Shown: positions 53,201 to 64,000, numbered from the stretch's first letter. The stretch is 64,000 nt of DNA from Zeugodacus cucurbitae (GCF_028554725.1 NC_071671.1:63909001-63973000); one strand, 5' to 3'. Notes: generated by a model not told the origin, from the sequence alone. Program-made: numbers and translations.

Positions 53201-54800
53201 ATATTTGCCGCCGGTAAATAAACAATAAATATGCCGTTAGTTAACAGGCGAATCAAGCATTTTCATGGGATTTGAAATATAAATGGAATGAGTAACGGAT
53301 GTGCCGAAATGGCGCTAATGCTTCAGCCGAAATTCAATAAAAAAACTGTTTGGCAAATATTTTCCGCGAAGTGATTTTGTATATTCGTCTCGTTAAATTG
53401 ATGAGTAAATTACGCAAAATAAGAAAACAAAAAATTTCGGGGCAGATACTAAAAATAGATGAGTCCACTGTGGAAGACTTCAATATATTTTCCACAGAGT
53501 GATTCAGAGAAAGGAATTGATAGTATGAGGAAGTTCTAGTCCCAGTGGTTTCACAATAGGCCTACTAAAAGCCTTGATTCGTCGTCTGACAATAGTGGAT
53601 GACTTACCTACTTAGACTACTAGGTTAGGTTAGGTTTGTAGGCAGATCTCTGCAAAAACACAGAAGATCTCACTTAGACAGCTTAGAGCGCTGTCAATTG
53701 TGATACCAGTAAAACTCCCTATGGGTCAAAGATCCTAAGATTCAGGAAAACGCTTGGAAAGAACGCCGAAAAAGGGCCACCTCGCCTTCCTCCATACAGC
53801 TTTGGCAACTTGCATCTGTCACGATTCCAAGTCTCAACGCATGGGGACCCATTGGACAATGTCCAGATCGCGCTAAGATGGATCTTGTCCAGAGAAAGCA
53901 GTTGAGAGGACCTCTTACTTAGACTACTAAGTCTCTAAAGAAATTCCATTATGAAGCTCTCAAAGAGTCTTCCCGTTCATTTTTCGACACTATTTGTCGT
54001 TTGCTCTTCATTGTAGTTAAATTATTTCCTTTCTCTCAGTATTCTCTTCAAGTCTGAGACCCGAAAAAAGTCACCGGAGATCCGCAGAATACAGTGGATA
54101 TAACGATGTTGAATCAGTTCATCATCTACTTATATGGGATTTCATTCTTCAAACATTCCAATACAACAGTAGATTTTTATTTTGTCAAGATTCTTTTATA
54201 TTTATAATCGATAATATTACTCAATGAGCCTCTAAAAATATAAACGATAGTGTCTTGCGTCTTTCAATGTTTTTATTTATCGCTTGCTGTCCTCTGGGAC
54301 TACTGATGATTCCTTTGATATCTTTAGAATATAAAATACTTGCAACAACTTCATGTTCTTCTTTCTTCTGTCAGACCTTATTTTACACATTTTCAACATT
54401 TCTTAGTAAAATATATAATATATTATAAACGGCATTTTAATTAATTACCATAGATACTTTACACTTCACTTTTGTCTTTCATTTATTTATTAATATCAAG
54501 AAAATCCAACAAAGTCTCAGATTTCCAATCGTCTACAGCATTATTATTGTTAATTAATGCAAAACGAGTGATTATGAATTTAATTAAACCGTACAAAATT
54601 CCCCACAGGTATTCGATTATGACTGGGGACTGCAGGATGATTTCATGGGTTCCGCACAAATCGATTTGACGGCACTGGAGCTGGGTAAAGCGGAGGATCT
54701 CTGCCTGCCATTGCATGATATCAACCATCCGGAGCGGCAAATGGGTGAAATACTTGTAAATCTAACACTTTGGCCGCGCAGTCAAGAGGACAAGGAAATG
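38277..54800 (+). CDS. Mctp: Mctp: multiple C2 and transmembrane domain protein (N-terminal part)
   Basis: MCTP proteins sit in the endoplasmic reticulum and bind calcium and lipids through C2 domains; in flies Mctp is known from synapse work. Exons here are 38277-38319, 49508-50169, 50676-50784, 50991-51133 and 54609-54800, giving 383 codons in one frame with GT-AG borders. Residues 1-235 are low-complexity (S, G, H, Q), with a basic patch (LKHRWNRAKSKDRSGRK). A charged helix leads into the first C2 domain at about 252-375. Its calcium-binding aspartates D269 and D275 (in MDKNGLSDPYV) and D322, D324 and D330 (in FDYDWGLQDDF) are all present. The family has three C2 domains and two C-terminal membrane segments. 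The other two C2 domains and the membrane part are absent here, so the gene continues past 64000 from the donor at 54801. The 11-kb first intron holds a second candidate first exon. Confidence 0.88.
41030..41935 (+). repeat. Dispersed non-coding repeat, 3' portion
   Basis: This copy runs from AATCGGTCCACTGCCACGCC near 41042 to AAATGTTCGGTTACACCCG and CCTTCCTTACTT near 41930. Many phrases recur in the reverse copy at 61255-61920, including ATATATCTCGTAAAC, CTTATGGGTCAAAAACC, CTACTCGACC and TTCACAACCACGCCTAC. The terminus can fold: GTTCGG and CCGAAC flank a six-base loop. There is no coding frame. I recall similar text scattered in fly genomes but cannot name the family. Confidence 0.8.
44393..44541. 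repeat. AAAAT pentanucleotide microsatellite
   Basis: About 29 nearly perfect copies of AAAAT occur in a row, with one T insertion near 44525. The array is in Mctp intron 1. The period of five gives long open frames of repeating FILFY-type peptides on the minus strand; these are not genes. Confidence 0.97.
45893..45986 (+). CDS. Mctp: Alternative first coding exon of Mctp
   Basis: An ATG at 45893 opens 31 codons plus one base and ends at CCAG|GTAATT (donor at 45987). It leaves one G, the same phase as the exon at 38277-38319. Joined to exon 2 at 49508 it gives the same Ala-Arg-Ile-His continuation. The peptide starts MADGIPNKRYKKSFKC, is basic, and contains four cysteines close together (CPAALCACC). 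That pattern is often lipid-modified, which would place the N terminus at a membrane; this is inference. AC-rich leader-like sequence precedes it (45360-45890). No other open frame explains the exon. It is not proven to be transcribed. Confidence 0.6.
46487..47679 (+). mobile_element. jockey-clade LINE relic, 5' truncated with internal deletion
   Basis: The main frame (to 47343) encodes a reverse transcriptase: IEKPGKDLTQPSSYRPISLL, then FLDVAQAFDKVWHDGLL, AGVPQGSVLGPTLY, TFADDTALVS and VTYLGIHLDRRLTW. The catalytic aspartates (FADD) are intact. After RRLTWRKRH, near 47277, the text jumps to what should follow about 50 codons later, and the frame shifts. The rest is read from 47336 (MLRTITCSPWYMRNENI) to a normal jockey-like C terminus at 47545. 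A short A tail ends the element near 47678. The 5' end lacks ORF1 and the endonuclease. It lies in the sense orientation inside Mctp intron 1. I see no target duplication. Confidence 0.9.
47680..49507. other. Last part of Mctp intron 1
   Basis: I see no gene. The intron ends in TTTTACTTACAG at 49507, a good acceptor for the large Mctp exon. Confidence 0.5.
51134..54608 (+). other. Mctp intron inside the first C2 domain
   Basis: This 3475-nt intron separates the two halves of the first C2 domain. It carries a minus-strand LINE relic (53624-53915) and otherwise AT-rich sequence. The acceptor is CCCCACAG at 54608. Confidence 0.7.
53624..53915 (-). mobile_element. Degenerate LINE end, relative of the copy at 35.9-36.7 kb
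   Basis: Read on the minus strand, broken frames give GPHALRLGIVTDASCQSCME and EEGEVAPF, a zinc-knuckle-like C-terminal region typical of jockey/R1-type LINEs. A trailer containing ATCTCACTTAGACAGC (as read on the + strand near 53667) leads to a CTAAC tail. The copy at 36.6 kb has the similar trailer text and the same tail. Stops and frameshifts make it inactive. Confidence 0.65.
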
Positions 54801-56385
54801 GTGAGTTAACAGCAATTAAATTCGCATTTTAATTTGTCGCCTTTGAGCGCGAGGACATAACAACAATAAAAGCGCAAAACGCGTGATATTTGAGAACGAT
54901 TTCATTATGCCACCGCGCCGGTGTAGTCAGTGTTGTGGAAACTCAATGGTGATACAAGTACACCCCAGTCACCCCAGTCAAGTTCAGCGCAGACAACCTG
55001 AGTGACACCTCTGCTAGTCATTTATCACTTTTGCGCTGTTTTTGTTCATTGTTGTATTCTTTAACTCACGTGTGGGAATAGCATATGCTGAGCGGAAAAG
55101 TGCGTAAAATTGGTATGAGGAAGTAACAGAGCTGTCAGAACGCATAAGCAGTTAGTTTGGAAAATATCATGTGTTTGCTGCGGAAGTGTCGTGAAGTGCT
55201 GCTGTTGTTTGACTTGTGCTTTGTTATTCATACATTTTTTACGAATGCTGGTATATTTCATATTACTGCTTTAAGCTAAAATGAATTCTGCATATTTTTT
55301 ATTGGTTGCTCGTAAATAAATTTAATTCACCTTAGCTGAGAATATTTATATTTTTGTTTTGTCCCCTAACACTAATTTATTAGCAGTTTTTATTTCACTT
55401 GAAATCAAATACAAATACACTAAAATTTGAAGTGATTTGGGAATATGGTTTCCGACACAATAAAATTTATAGACCCTTTGGGGCTTGTTGTTAATAGTAA
55501 TTTATTCTACTTCGTCGAATTGATATTGTAAAAAATTAGTCATGGAAGTGAAATCTGTACATCATTATTACTATATTTTTTTATATTTCTCATCAATAAA
55601 TATTATTTGAATGAGAGGTCATTAGATGTACTGAGTTGTCTCATTACAAAAATAGTTTTATATATTATTTTATTGAATTGAATTTCCAGTTTTTACGTAC
55701 TTTGAGCCATACTAATGGAACAGATCGTATTATCCGTCATTAGAGTAGTGTAGCTATCCCACGAAGTCCCTTATCTATCATATTATGGATTAAGTTATTC
55801 ATTTTCCTAACCTATGGATGAAGAAACCATGAGGAATAGGGAATATTTTCAAGGCAATAACAATATAATGAACGAACGGATGAATATGTATTATTTAAAA
55901 GAACGAAAATTCCCGATATTTTTGAACACCCCTTGACTTGCATAATATGACGATAGGATATCAGACCTATCTTCCACAGCAGTACTCAGCGGGGTATTGG
56001 ATAATAAGGAAAACTATGCGAAGAGAGATCGATCCGACTTATGCGAGGTTATAATATGTTCATACAAGAGAAAAAATCGATTATTCCTCATATTGTAGTA
56101 CGGTCTCTATACTTACCTAACTGAGAAAAATCCATGAAAAAATTTGGATATTGTTGATCAAAATATAACCTTTTACATTTGTCACTTCTAGACACTCAAA
56201 CCCTTACTTAGAATATTAATAGCTTACTTTTTTTTAAATATTAATATTATTTACAGTTTTATTATATTTGTGAAGCTAATAACATATTAAACACCAACAA
56301 TACCATATAATTTCAAGTTGTAACTTTCAACTACTACAACATATATACACATATACATAGACATATATTCTCTCTAACATTAAGC
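54801..56385. other. Mctp intron, part before the nested CYP12 gene
   Basis: The intron opens with GTGAGT after GAAATG. The rest is AT-rich and holds the 3' region of the minus-strand P450 gene. No further Mctp exon is visible. Confidence 0.55.
56258..56263 (-). terminator. Polyadenylation signal of the nested CYP12 gene
   Basis: TTTATT on the + strand reads AATAAA on the transcript strand. It lies about 125 nt after the TGA at 56386-56388. Confidence 0.5.
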
Positions 56386-59300
56386 TCACAACTTTTCAAA
56401 CTTGAACTTCATAGCACCAGTGGGACGCAAAATTAAGTCATTAACATATTCCAGTGGCTTCTCACCCTCCCAAGTCACATGATAATTGCGTATCAACCTC
56501 ACTAAGAGCGTTTCCATCTCCAACTCAGCAAGACGCTTGCCAATACAGGTGCGTGGACCGAAGCCAAATGGCAGATAAACGAATGGATTGTGCTTTTGTG
56601 AGACTGGACAGGTGGCCTTTGCTGCTTTAACCCAACGTTCGGGCAAGAATTCGTTACTTCTTTCGAAGTACGTATCATTGTTGCAAAGTGCCATAGTTGC
56701 CATATAAACGCCGACACCTTGGGGCACCTTATAACCGGAGAGCACAATATCGCGACCGGAGAGACGGAAATTACCGTTGGCAATTGGTTTAAGACGCAGT
56801 GATTCCTTAATGCAAGCGCGCAAATAAGGCATATTTTTGGTATTCTCCTCAGTTAGTGGCATATTTGGATCAGGCAGCAGCTTAAAGAGCTCTTTCCGTA
56901 GTTCTTCTTGTTTTTCGGGGTTCTGGCCAAGGAAGTGTAGTACCGAAATAACTGTGGCAGAGGTCTATGAAATGTCGGTGAAAGAGAAATACATTAACAT
57001 TTTGTGGTAATCTCTGTTTTTATTACATACCGTATCTAGTCCAGCCATCAACATGTCTATGGCCATCACCACAGCCACATTCTTATTTATGCGATAGAGT
57101 TTCTCCAACACACTTTGCGCTTCCGCATTTTGTTCATTCTTGAACTTCTCCATTGCCTGTTCAATGTAAAATTTAGTACCCTCCGTTACGTTATCATAAG
57201 CTTTTATGAGTTCTTTAAAGCCTGCTGTTTCGAAGTACTTCCAAAATGATGGTGACACATCGTATGTATAGGCCTTTTCGAAAAACACATTCATGCCGTC
57301 GACAATTTTCATTACATTAGCATCTGGTTTGTCGCGCGTCAAGAGCCCCAAGCGTGTGTTAAGCGCTATAACCGCAACAGATTCGAAAGCCCACATTTTA
57401 ATTTCTTCGGTGAAATCGGTGGACAATCTGCCACTGCTGTGGTCCAATTTTGAGTCCAGTCTGTAAGATAATGAAAAAGTTTCGAAATCGAAAATTTTTG
57501 AGCGACTCAGTATGATCATATATTACAGAGAGACTACCAATGTGTTGAAGTCTCTTTGTACTCAAATTAAACCCTGTAGTTAAGCAAAATTTATTCTCCC
57601 TAACTCACCTTTCCAAAAACTCTTGTGCAATAATATCAACAGCTGGCAAGTTCTGTCTAATATTCTGTACCTTCATCATAACGGGATTAACTTTATTGCG
57701 TATATCACCCCAAGCTTTACCTTGTCTGGAGTAACAAAAATAAATAATTTGGATTTCTTATTCACTAGATTTTTATTTGTCCAACTTACGACGTAACCAA
57801 ACCCGAAACGCCTTGAAAAACATCCGATCGTTTCTTGAGCCGGTAATGTGCGAAACTCTCTAAACCCAATCGTACTGGCCAAACGGTTTCATTGCGATAA
57901 ACTGTTTCAAAATCTGCTGGATTGAAGGTGAACACAGTGTCGGGCTTACCCAAAATTCCATTTACACGGAAAATATCACCATAGCGTTCACGATAATATG
58001 TTTCCAATACTTGCATGTTCGTCTTATGTAGGCGTCCTAGGTACAATATATTTAATATATATAATTGATTTGTAATATTTATACTCTTTACCTCCTGGTA
58101 ATTGATCTCTCAACATGCGAAATGTGCTAGGTCCGGGAATTTCTTTGTAATCTTTTGCATTCACCCATTCGGGATCGTCACGTGTTTCTACTTTTTGTTC
58201 GAAGTGCTCAAGGGCCACCTTAAATTATTAGGAGACATTGTTAATGGATAGTAATAAATGATTTTGAAAATATATATCGATTTTTAATTCATCGACGAAA
58301 CTTGTATATAATATATTATATATATAAGAAAATTATGAAATATATTGATTCCACAAAATCTCGTTTCCCGTTATATAGCTATACACAGAATATCTTATCA
58401 AATTTCTCGAAGCGAAAGTTAAAAATTACGCATTGTAGTGAGAATAAGAACATAATGAAAGTCGTAAACCAGGTGCTCTTTTAGAATCGGCTATGATCCT
58501 ACGAACTTTCATAGAAAATAGAGATACATATACAACCGCCATGTTCTCTTCTTGAGATACCTTGTATACTTTGAACAAATTTCAAGAATTTAAACATATA
58601 AGAAACAAAATATGTTGACAAAAATATCTGTGAATTTTCGATCTATATTGATCATTCGATCTATCAGTTATAGGTAAGAATAGAAGAGATGTAATATAAG
58701 AGCAGGCATCGACTTTAGAGTTGCTAGTTTAGTTCCAGGCATGATAAGCACCAAGAAATGTTATTCTCAAAACACTTTCACAATTTATCTATAGCTTATT
58801 TTAAAGAATACTTCATAGCTGCCTATATACTTCAGTTTTCCTACTGGGTATTCAAACACCTTTAAGTTGTTTGTAAACAAACGGTGCTGAGTACTCGTAA
58901 TAAAAAAAAATTCTAGTTAGAGAAAATGAGTGGAGCGGAGAGCAGAACTTGTTAGCCTCCAATTTACGGATATGAGAGCTAAGTACACATGCAATAATTT
59001 TGCGCGCTATCAAAAGCTTGATAAAACTGAAAGATCAAAGAAAACAAATCAATTAATCTCACTTCATTATAATTAGAGTTTTTGTGAAAACGATTTTATA
59101 GTTTTGTGCGGTTGTAAACTTTTTTAATTGCGTTGCCGAGTAGTAGTTATTATCATTTGAGCTTTATCAGCCGTTTACAAATCTACATTGCTATGAATTT
59201 TTTGAAAGTCATCGTGAGGTGACAAAATATATTTACAGCTATTTTTTACAATAAAGTGAAGAGGTTTTCATATTTTTTTGTTATAATTTATTTTTTTTCC

Positions 59301-59778
59301 TTAATTTTAAATTAGAATGAGTAAGAATGTTTTCATAACTACTGCTAATAAATCCTGGAAAGATGCGTGATTGTTGTTTTTGTTTAAATAATCTATATAT
59401 GACAAAAGAAGAGATTAAGATAACAACGAATATAGAAAATGAAGGAAAATAGCATAAACAAATGATTATGTTAGAAGGCCAAACTATATATTTTGTTTAT
59501 GTGTGACAGAGATGAAAATGGGTAATAAAGAGCAGAGACAACTGTATGTTCCTCTCTTGAAAAAGAAAATTTATATAAAGTGGTAATATGTAAAAAAAAA
59601 TAAAACTATAACTAAGGTAACAAAAATTGATTAATATAAATAACTTAAAAGTTTTTTAAACACATAAACTATCACTTACATGCTGGGCGCGTGGCAAACT
59701 ATTTGACAGCTGACGCACTAGCAGCTGATCCAATGCGCATTTTGTCGCCTTCTGGCCAAGTGTAAACTTTGATATCAT
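56386..59778 (-). CDS. Mitochondrial cytochrome P450, CYP12 family (complete, 532 aa), nested in Mctp
   Basis: This is a third CYP12 gene. Exons in transcript order are 59680-59778, 58092-58218, 57790-58036, 57609-57725, 57031-57460 and 56386-56964. All borders are GT-AG, and the phases join into 1599 nt ending in TGA. The first exon codes for 33 residues that are basic and hydroxylated (MISKFTLGQKATKC…), a plausible presequence. The hinge IPGPS is present. The I-helix AGLDTTSA precedes ExxR at E394/R397, then PERWV and the haem loop FGFGPRTCIG with C480. All catalytic positions are intact. Exons of 247 and 117 nt match the gene at 4511-7748 exactly, and the 430-nt exon matches its 427 plus one codon. 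It runs antisense within the Mctp intron that begins at 54801. Intron 1 is 1461 nt. Substrate is unknown. Confidence 0.94.
58219..59679 (-). other. Large first intron of the nested CYP12 gene
   Basis: The intron separates the presequence exon from the enzyme body, as in the paralogue at 4511. It is AT-rich and shows no gene or bounded repeat. Confidence 0.7.
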
Positions 59779-60600
59779 TATTATTAATTATTTGTAATAA
59801 TACTCGTAGCAAATGTAAAACGAAACTTAAAAAAATATGAACACAAAAACAAACAAATTAAAATTGTTTTCTATATCACAGAATTATGCACAATAATATA
59901 TAGGTGAATCTATTTGTGACTGCTAAAACTTATTTATTTACAGAATGTGTTTGCTGCCGGCAAAGCGAAAAGCTAAACTAAGCGGCAAATATAATTTTGG
60001 CAAAGCAAAACCAAATAGAAAACAATTAATAGTTGAAAGCTTTCACTCTAGCAAATACAGGGTGGGGAGTAAAACTTAGTATTTCCCATTAAAATTGTTG
60101 TTGTTAAAGAGTTTGACATACGTTTTTAGCGAGAGCTTTGAAATCGTTTGATTATGCATCAATTAATTAAAAAAAAAAAATAATAAAAAAATATTATTTA
60201 AAAATTTAAATTAATTAAATAAAAAAATCTAAATTTATGATCTGATTAGAAAATGTTTCTTCGACATAGCCCTTTTTTCCTTATGAGTATTGGTATTACC
60301 ATTACATCATTTGTTTTCACTGTAATGCTGGGAAATTAAAATAAAAAATCTCAAAATTATTCCGACTCTATCTACTGTCATACCCTGTATTACAAGTGTA
60401 CCTAATTTCCGTGTTATTATAAAAGCTCAAATCAAAAGCTCCCTTATGTAGACTATCTAACCCACATTTACACGGTTTATTAATCTTGTTAATATATTTC
60501 GGTGGTTATTTACATGAGCTATATATGATTTTGTATGTAAGTCTAAGGTGCCCAGTTCGGTTCCTACAACTGGTGTTTGTCATCTGAAGCGTACTGGTGA
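59779..60600. other. 5' flank of the nested CYP12 gene
   Basis: This is AT-rich sequence upstream of the minus-strand P450 start. It should hold that gene's promoter, but no clear TATA box or initiator stands out. A string ACAGGGTGGGG near 60058 resembles transposon ends, without a partner. Confidence 0.35.
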
Positions 60601-61200
60601 TATTAAGGGGGGGTAAGGTTTGACAATTTTTTTTCATTTTCATTTATTTTTTTCTGAACCATCAACATCTCAAGAATATTGTGTGAAAGTTTTAGGTCAT
60701 TCGGAGAAAAACTAACGAAGTACAAGCAGGTTGATTAACGGTACCTCCAGCTACCTGCGCTGAGTGTATAAAACTTTGAATCGATTTTCCCAAATGTCAT
60801 TTTTAAAGTCGGTGACCAGCCTACAGAAAAAACTACTGCATCGATCGTTTTGAAATTTTGAACAAATATTCTACATACATATATATAACTCTCGAATGAC
60901 GTCGAGTTTTTCCAAAAAATTAAATTACTAACAATTTTACAATAACAAATAGGTCGATTTTTTCGTCTAAAATCGTCATTTTGCCTTGAAAATGGAACCA
61001 AAAATTGAAAGATTAAAAAAACTCGACATCAATTGAAAGATAAACTAATAAACTAAAGAAAGCATTTTGATTTTTTGGTTTCGGATGATCCAGTGATGGT
61101 GTAGGCTGGTCACCGCACAACAACATTTTTTCGAGGTGCCTGCAGAGATCGACGATAAATCCGTTATTCCTCGTTATTTTTCGATAAAACTTTTTTTTAA
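60600..61200. repeat. Repeat-like segment with an internal 16-bp inverted repeat
   Basis: CGGTGACCAGCCTACA at 60810-60825 is exactly inverted as TGTAGGCTGGTCACCG at 61100-61115, with partial matching for about 15 bp further inward. The segment starts after TTAAGGGGGGGTAAGG (about 60604), which resembles the G-rich end of the TTAA element at 2532. A matching right end is not seen. No coding frame is convincing. Confidence 0.5.
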
Positions 61201-61254
61201 TTATCTTTCAAATGTTGTACTTTCATGCAATAATAAGTAAAATAAACCTACACC

Positions 61255-61920
61255 AATAATTTTTTCTAAAAAATTCATGAAAACAGGTCTTTTTGCGACG
61301 AAGTGTTTACTTTATAGATTGTAAAGTAGGCGTGGTTGTGAACCGATTTGACCTATTTTTACACCATATCATTGGAATGCCAGGGAAATATTATGAATCG
61401 AATTTCATTGAAATTGGTCGAGTAGTTTCTGAGATATGGTTTTTGACCCATAAGTGAGCGCAGACACAACCTTTTAAAATTTTGTATACCGATTTCTTGA
61501 GTGCAGGTATTTTTCCTTACTGAAATAACGCATTTTTAGTAATATTCAATATAACTTTTGTATGTGAGGTAGGCGTGATTATAATCCGATTTCCTCCATT
61601 TGCACTGTATAAGGTAGTACCTAAAAGAAACAATTCTAGAAAGTTTGTTTGATGTAGCTTTAGTAGTTTACGAGATATATAAAAAAATTAAGGGCGGGAC
61701 TATGCCCACTTCTCCGAAAAAATAGTTCCAAATATGCCCCTTTAAAGTACGATCCTTTGTACCAAATTTTACTTTTATAACTTTATTTAAGGCAATATTC
61801 GAAAGCAATCTTCCACACGTACCAAGTTTCATCAAGATATCTCAATTTTTACTCAAGTTGTAGATTGCACAGACGAACTTTGTTGCTAGACACTTTGTTG
61901 CGAGAGTATAAGAATTTGTA
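61255..61920 (-). repeat. Dispersed non-coding repeat, 5' and middle portion, reverse orientation
   Basis: Read on the minus strand it begins TTATACTCTCGCAAC near 61912, then runs through GTTCGTCTGTGCAATC, GAGTAAAAATTGAGATATCT, CTCGTAAACTAC and CTTATGGGTCAAAAACC to AACCACGCCTAC. It aligns with the copies at 2090-3460 (5' part) and 41030-41935 (3' part). No coding frame is present. It lies in the Mctp intron, upstream of the nested P450 gene. Confidence 0.8.
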
Positions 61921-62607
61921 AATATTATCGGTGATAATCAATATAGTTTTCCAATGCTTTGACTACATTTTGGAATCACTTTTTGGAAGTTTAACAATCA
62001 GTTTCGTGATATGAATTTTGAAATCATGAACTGCTTGTTTTACAATATAATATATGCTTTGTTCGTGACATCATGAATCAAAAATTATTCGTATTAATTT
62101 GTAGAAGGTTCATCACTTACTTACTTATACCCGGATTTTACTATTTAAAGAACTGTGATGGAGACTTTAGTTTAATTAGATACATGTGAGATTCCATGAA
62201 TTGATACAAATACACTTATAGTTAAAGCTGTTTAGTTTGTAATTGTATATTATGCCTTCGGAATAACTGAGTCCCCATAAGGTAGCTTCTGTGTAATATT
62301 AATTAATAATTTTAGCTGCATACAAATAACTAGTGTAATGGTAGCAATTGCATGAGTTAATGTGAATCATAAAACAAGTTATTGCATACATTTATCATGT
62401 CAGTCAGTAATTGTATTAGCTCTAGCTGTAATTACCGGGAGTGGTACTCTAAATTTCGCCGCAATAATAATTTATAGATATATGATATTAGCTGACAGAG
62501 TAATATTCAGCTTTTATAAGTTTCATTATTTATCTACCATAAAAGGGATAGATGCTTGCTATATAGACTCTTGGATAGTTATAGAGGGTGTGGTGGTTTT
62601 TTACACC
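61921..62607. other. AT-rich Mctp intron sequence
   Basis: No gene, RNA or repeat can be supported here. Confidence 0.4.
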
Positions 62608-62890
62608 GGATGTGGTAAATCGTTCATACGAAAAAAAACAAGTTGTTTTAAATTGTGAGCAATACTATACCTATACTTTCATAAAAATATTAAATCATGA
62701 CTTATTGAACAAAGAAGCAGGTTGAATAGGTCTGATGATAGAGAATGTGAATGTAGGATGTGGTAAATCGTTCATACGAAAAAAAACAAGTTGTTTTAAA
62801 TTGTGAGCAATACTATACCTATACTTTCATAAAAATATTAAATCATGACTTATTGAAAGAAGCAGGTTGAATAGGTCTGATGATAGAGAA
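62608..62890. repeat. Direct tandem duplication, unit about 136 bp
   Basis: A unit beginning GGATGTGGTAAATCG occurs at 62608-62744 and again at 62756-62890. The copies are nearly identical, with a 3-nt deletion in the second (GAACAAAGAAG against GAAAGAAG). They are 148 bp apart, with an 11-bp spacer. The high identity points to a recent event. Confidence 0.92.
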
Positions 62891-64000
62891 GTAAATATAT
62901 ACATACAGCACACTTTGAAAACTACATTGAAATAGACACTCAAATTATGGCTGAGGCATAGATGGATTTCCGAACTATTACGCTGAATTCATTAGGGTAA
63001 CATAGCACAGTTTAGAAAGGGATGAAATTCGGAGCGTTCTTCTTCGCTAATTATTAAAACATCTGTGGAGACTGAATTATATTATGAATATTAGACCCAT
63101 TAGTACTGCACTAGTTCACAAGCTATCGTTAAAACTATCGCGCAAAGCAATCTATTTTAGTATACTGATAAGCGAAATAAATATAAGCAAATGTAGACTC
63201 TGTGTACGATGCTTCTTCCCATTCATATTTTACGGCGATGCCGATAAGGCTCATAATGCCACTATGCGATAAGTACCCACGGCAGCGTAAGTATAATTAA
63301 ATGCTCAAACAAATCCACAATTACAAATTTACATTGGTAAATATTAACAAACCATAAACATAAATATTTACATGTGAAACGCCAAGTTTATGGTCAACCC
63401 ACGCACAGATAGACACACAAATGCCACAAAATAAGCATACCGCAGGTGGAATTGACAAGCATTGTATCGTATATTGTAAAATTGAGACTTAAAGTGGCAA
63501 CAAATATTGACTTTATGGGAAACACATACATACGTATGCTCTTAAAGACTCATTAGACTCTTAAAGATAATGTAGGGCGGAGCGTATTGAAGTGAAATGC
63601 TGATAAGGCCGTAAGTTGAAAAGGGCGCGTAAAAAAAAAAAAATAAAATAAAAATTAAAGCTTGAGATTGCTATTCAGTATCTTTTCAGTAGTATTTTCC
63701 AAATATATTAAATATCCCACAAAACCATCGAATATATAATTTTTTATCAACTGACTAAAATGCCAGCGCCCCAAAATCGGTTTTTGCATTCCCTTTGCCT
63801 ATTGAATGCGCCCATGTTCTGATGTTTAAACAATGCTCGTACCGTAGAATTAATTTATTTTTTAGGATCTCTGAAAATCGAGGGCAAAGGTGACTATTCA
63901 GTTATAGTCGGAGCAATATATTACTCTTTATGTACTTCTATATTTGTTTTATGTCGTTTGAGCATATACATATGTGTGTAATTTATAAAAAAACCCAAGT
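62891..64000. other. AT-rich sequence to the window edge
   Basis: No coding exon of Mctp or any other gene is seen. The sequence is presumably still Mctp intron. Confidence 0.4.

Noticed and set aside
1..64000. CRISPR arrays, operons, bacterial-type signals
   Set aside because: The window is eukaryotic nuclear DNA with spliced genes; no regular spacer-repeat array exists.

Overview
The window looks like nuclear DNA of a higher fly, most likely a tephritid fruit fly. It is AT-rich, has many short introns with GT-AG borders, carries CYP12-type mitochondrial P450 genes (an insect family), and is full of degraded non-LTR retrotransposons and small inverted-repeat elements. The species is an inference; no marker gene settles it.

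Layout. At 1-1202 is the 3' part of a CYP12 P450 gene (+). A dispersed repeat broken by two nested DNA-transposon relics follows (2090-3460). At 4511-7748 is a second, complete CYP12 gene (+, six exons, 534 aa). Convergent to it, at 8268-12260 (-), is an eight-exon gene that I assembled by splice phase. It encodes a 604-residue protein that I do not recognise, with one hydrophobic region and long low-complexity tails. From 12.3 to 38.2 kb I see no secure coding gene. This stretch holds two copies of one LINE family (13.9-14.8 and 26.2-27.3 kb), an inverted-repeat element (22.1-22.8 kb), the end of another LINE (35.9-36.7 kb) and several possible non-coding first exons.

From 38277 to beyond the right edge runs Mctp (+), encoding a multiple-C2-domain, transmembrane protein of the endoplasmic reticulum. 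Its N-terminal region and first C2 domain are encoded here (exons at 49508-50169, 50676-50784, 50991-51133 and 54609-54800). The remaining C2 domains and membrane segments must lie past 64000. Two first coding exons (38277-38319 and 45893-45986) both join exon 2 in frame. A third complete CYP12 gene (56386-59778, -, 532 aa) lies antisense inside the Mctp intron that opens at 54801.

The two complete CYP12 genes share their internal exon plan (247, 117 and 427/430 nt, same phases), and the partial one shares the 427-nt exon, so all three come from duplications. They probably act with adrenodoxin-type electron donors on the matrix side of the inner mitochondrial membrane; substrates cannot be read from sequence. 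Mctp and the 604-residue protein have no evident functional tie to the P450s.
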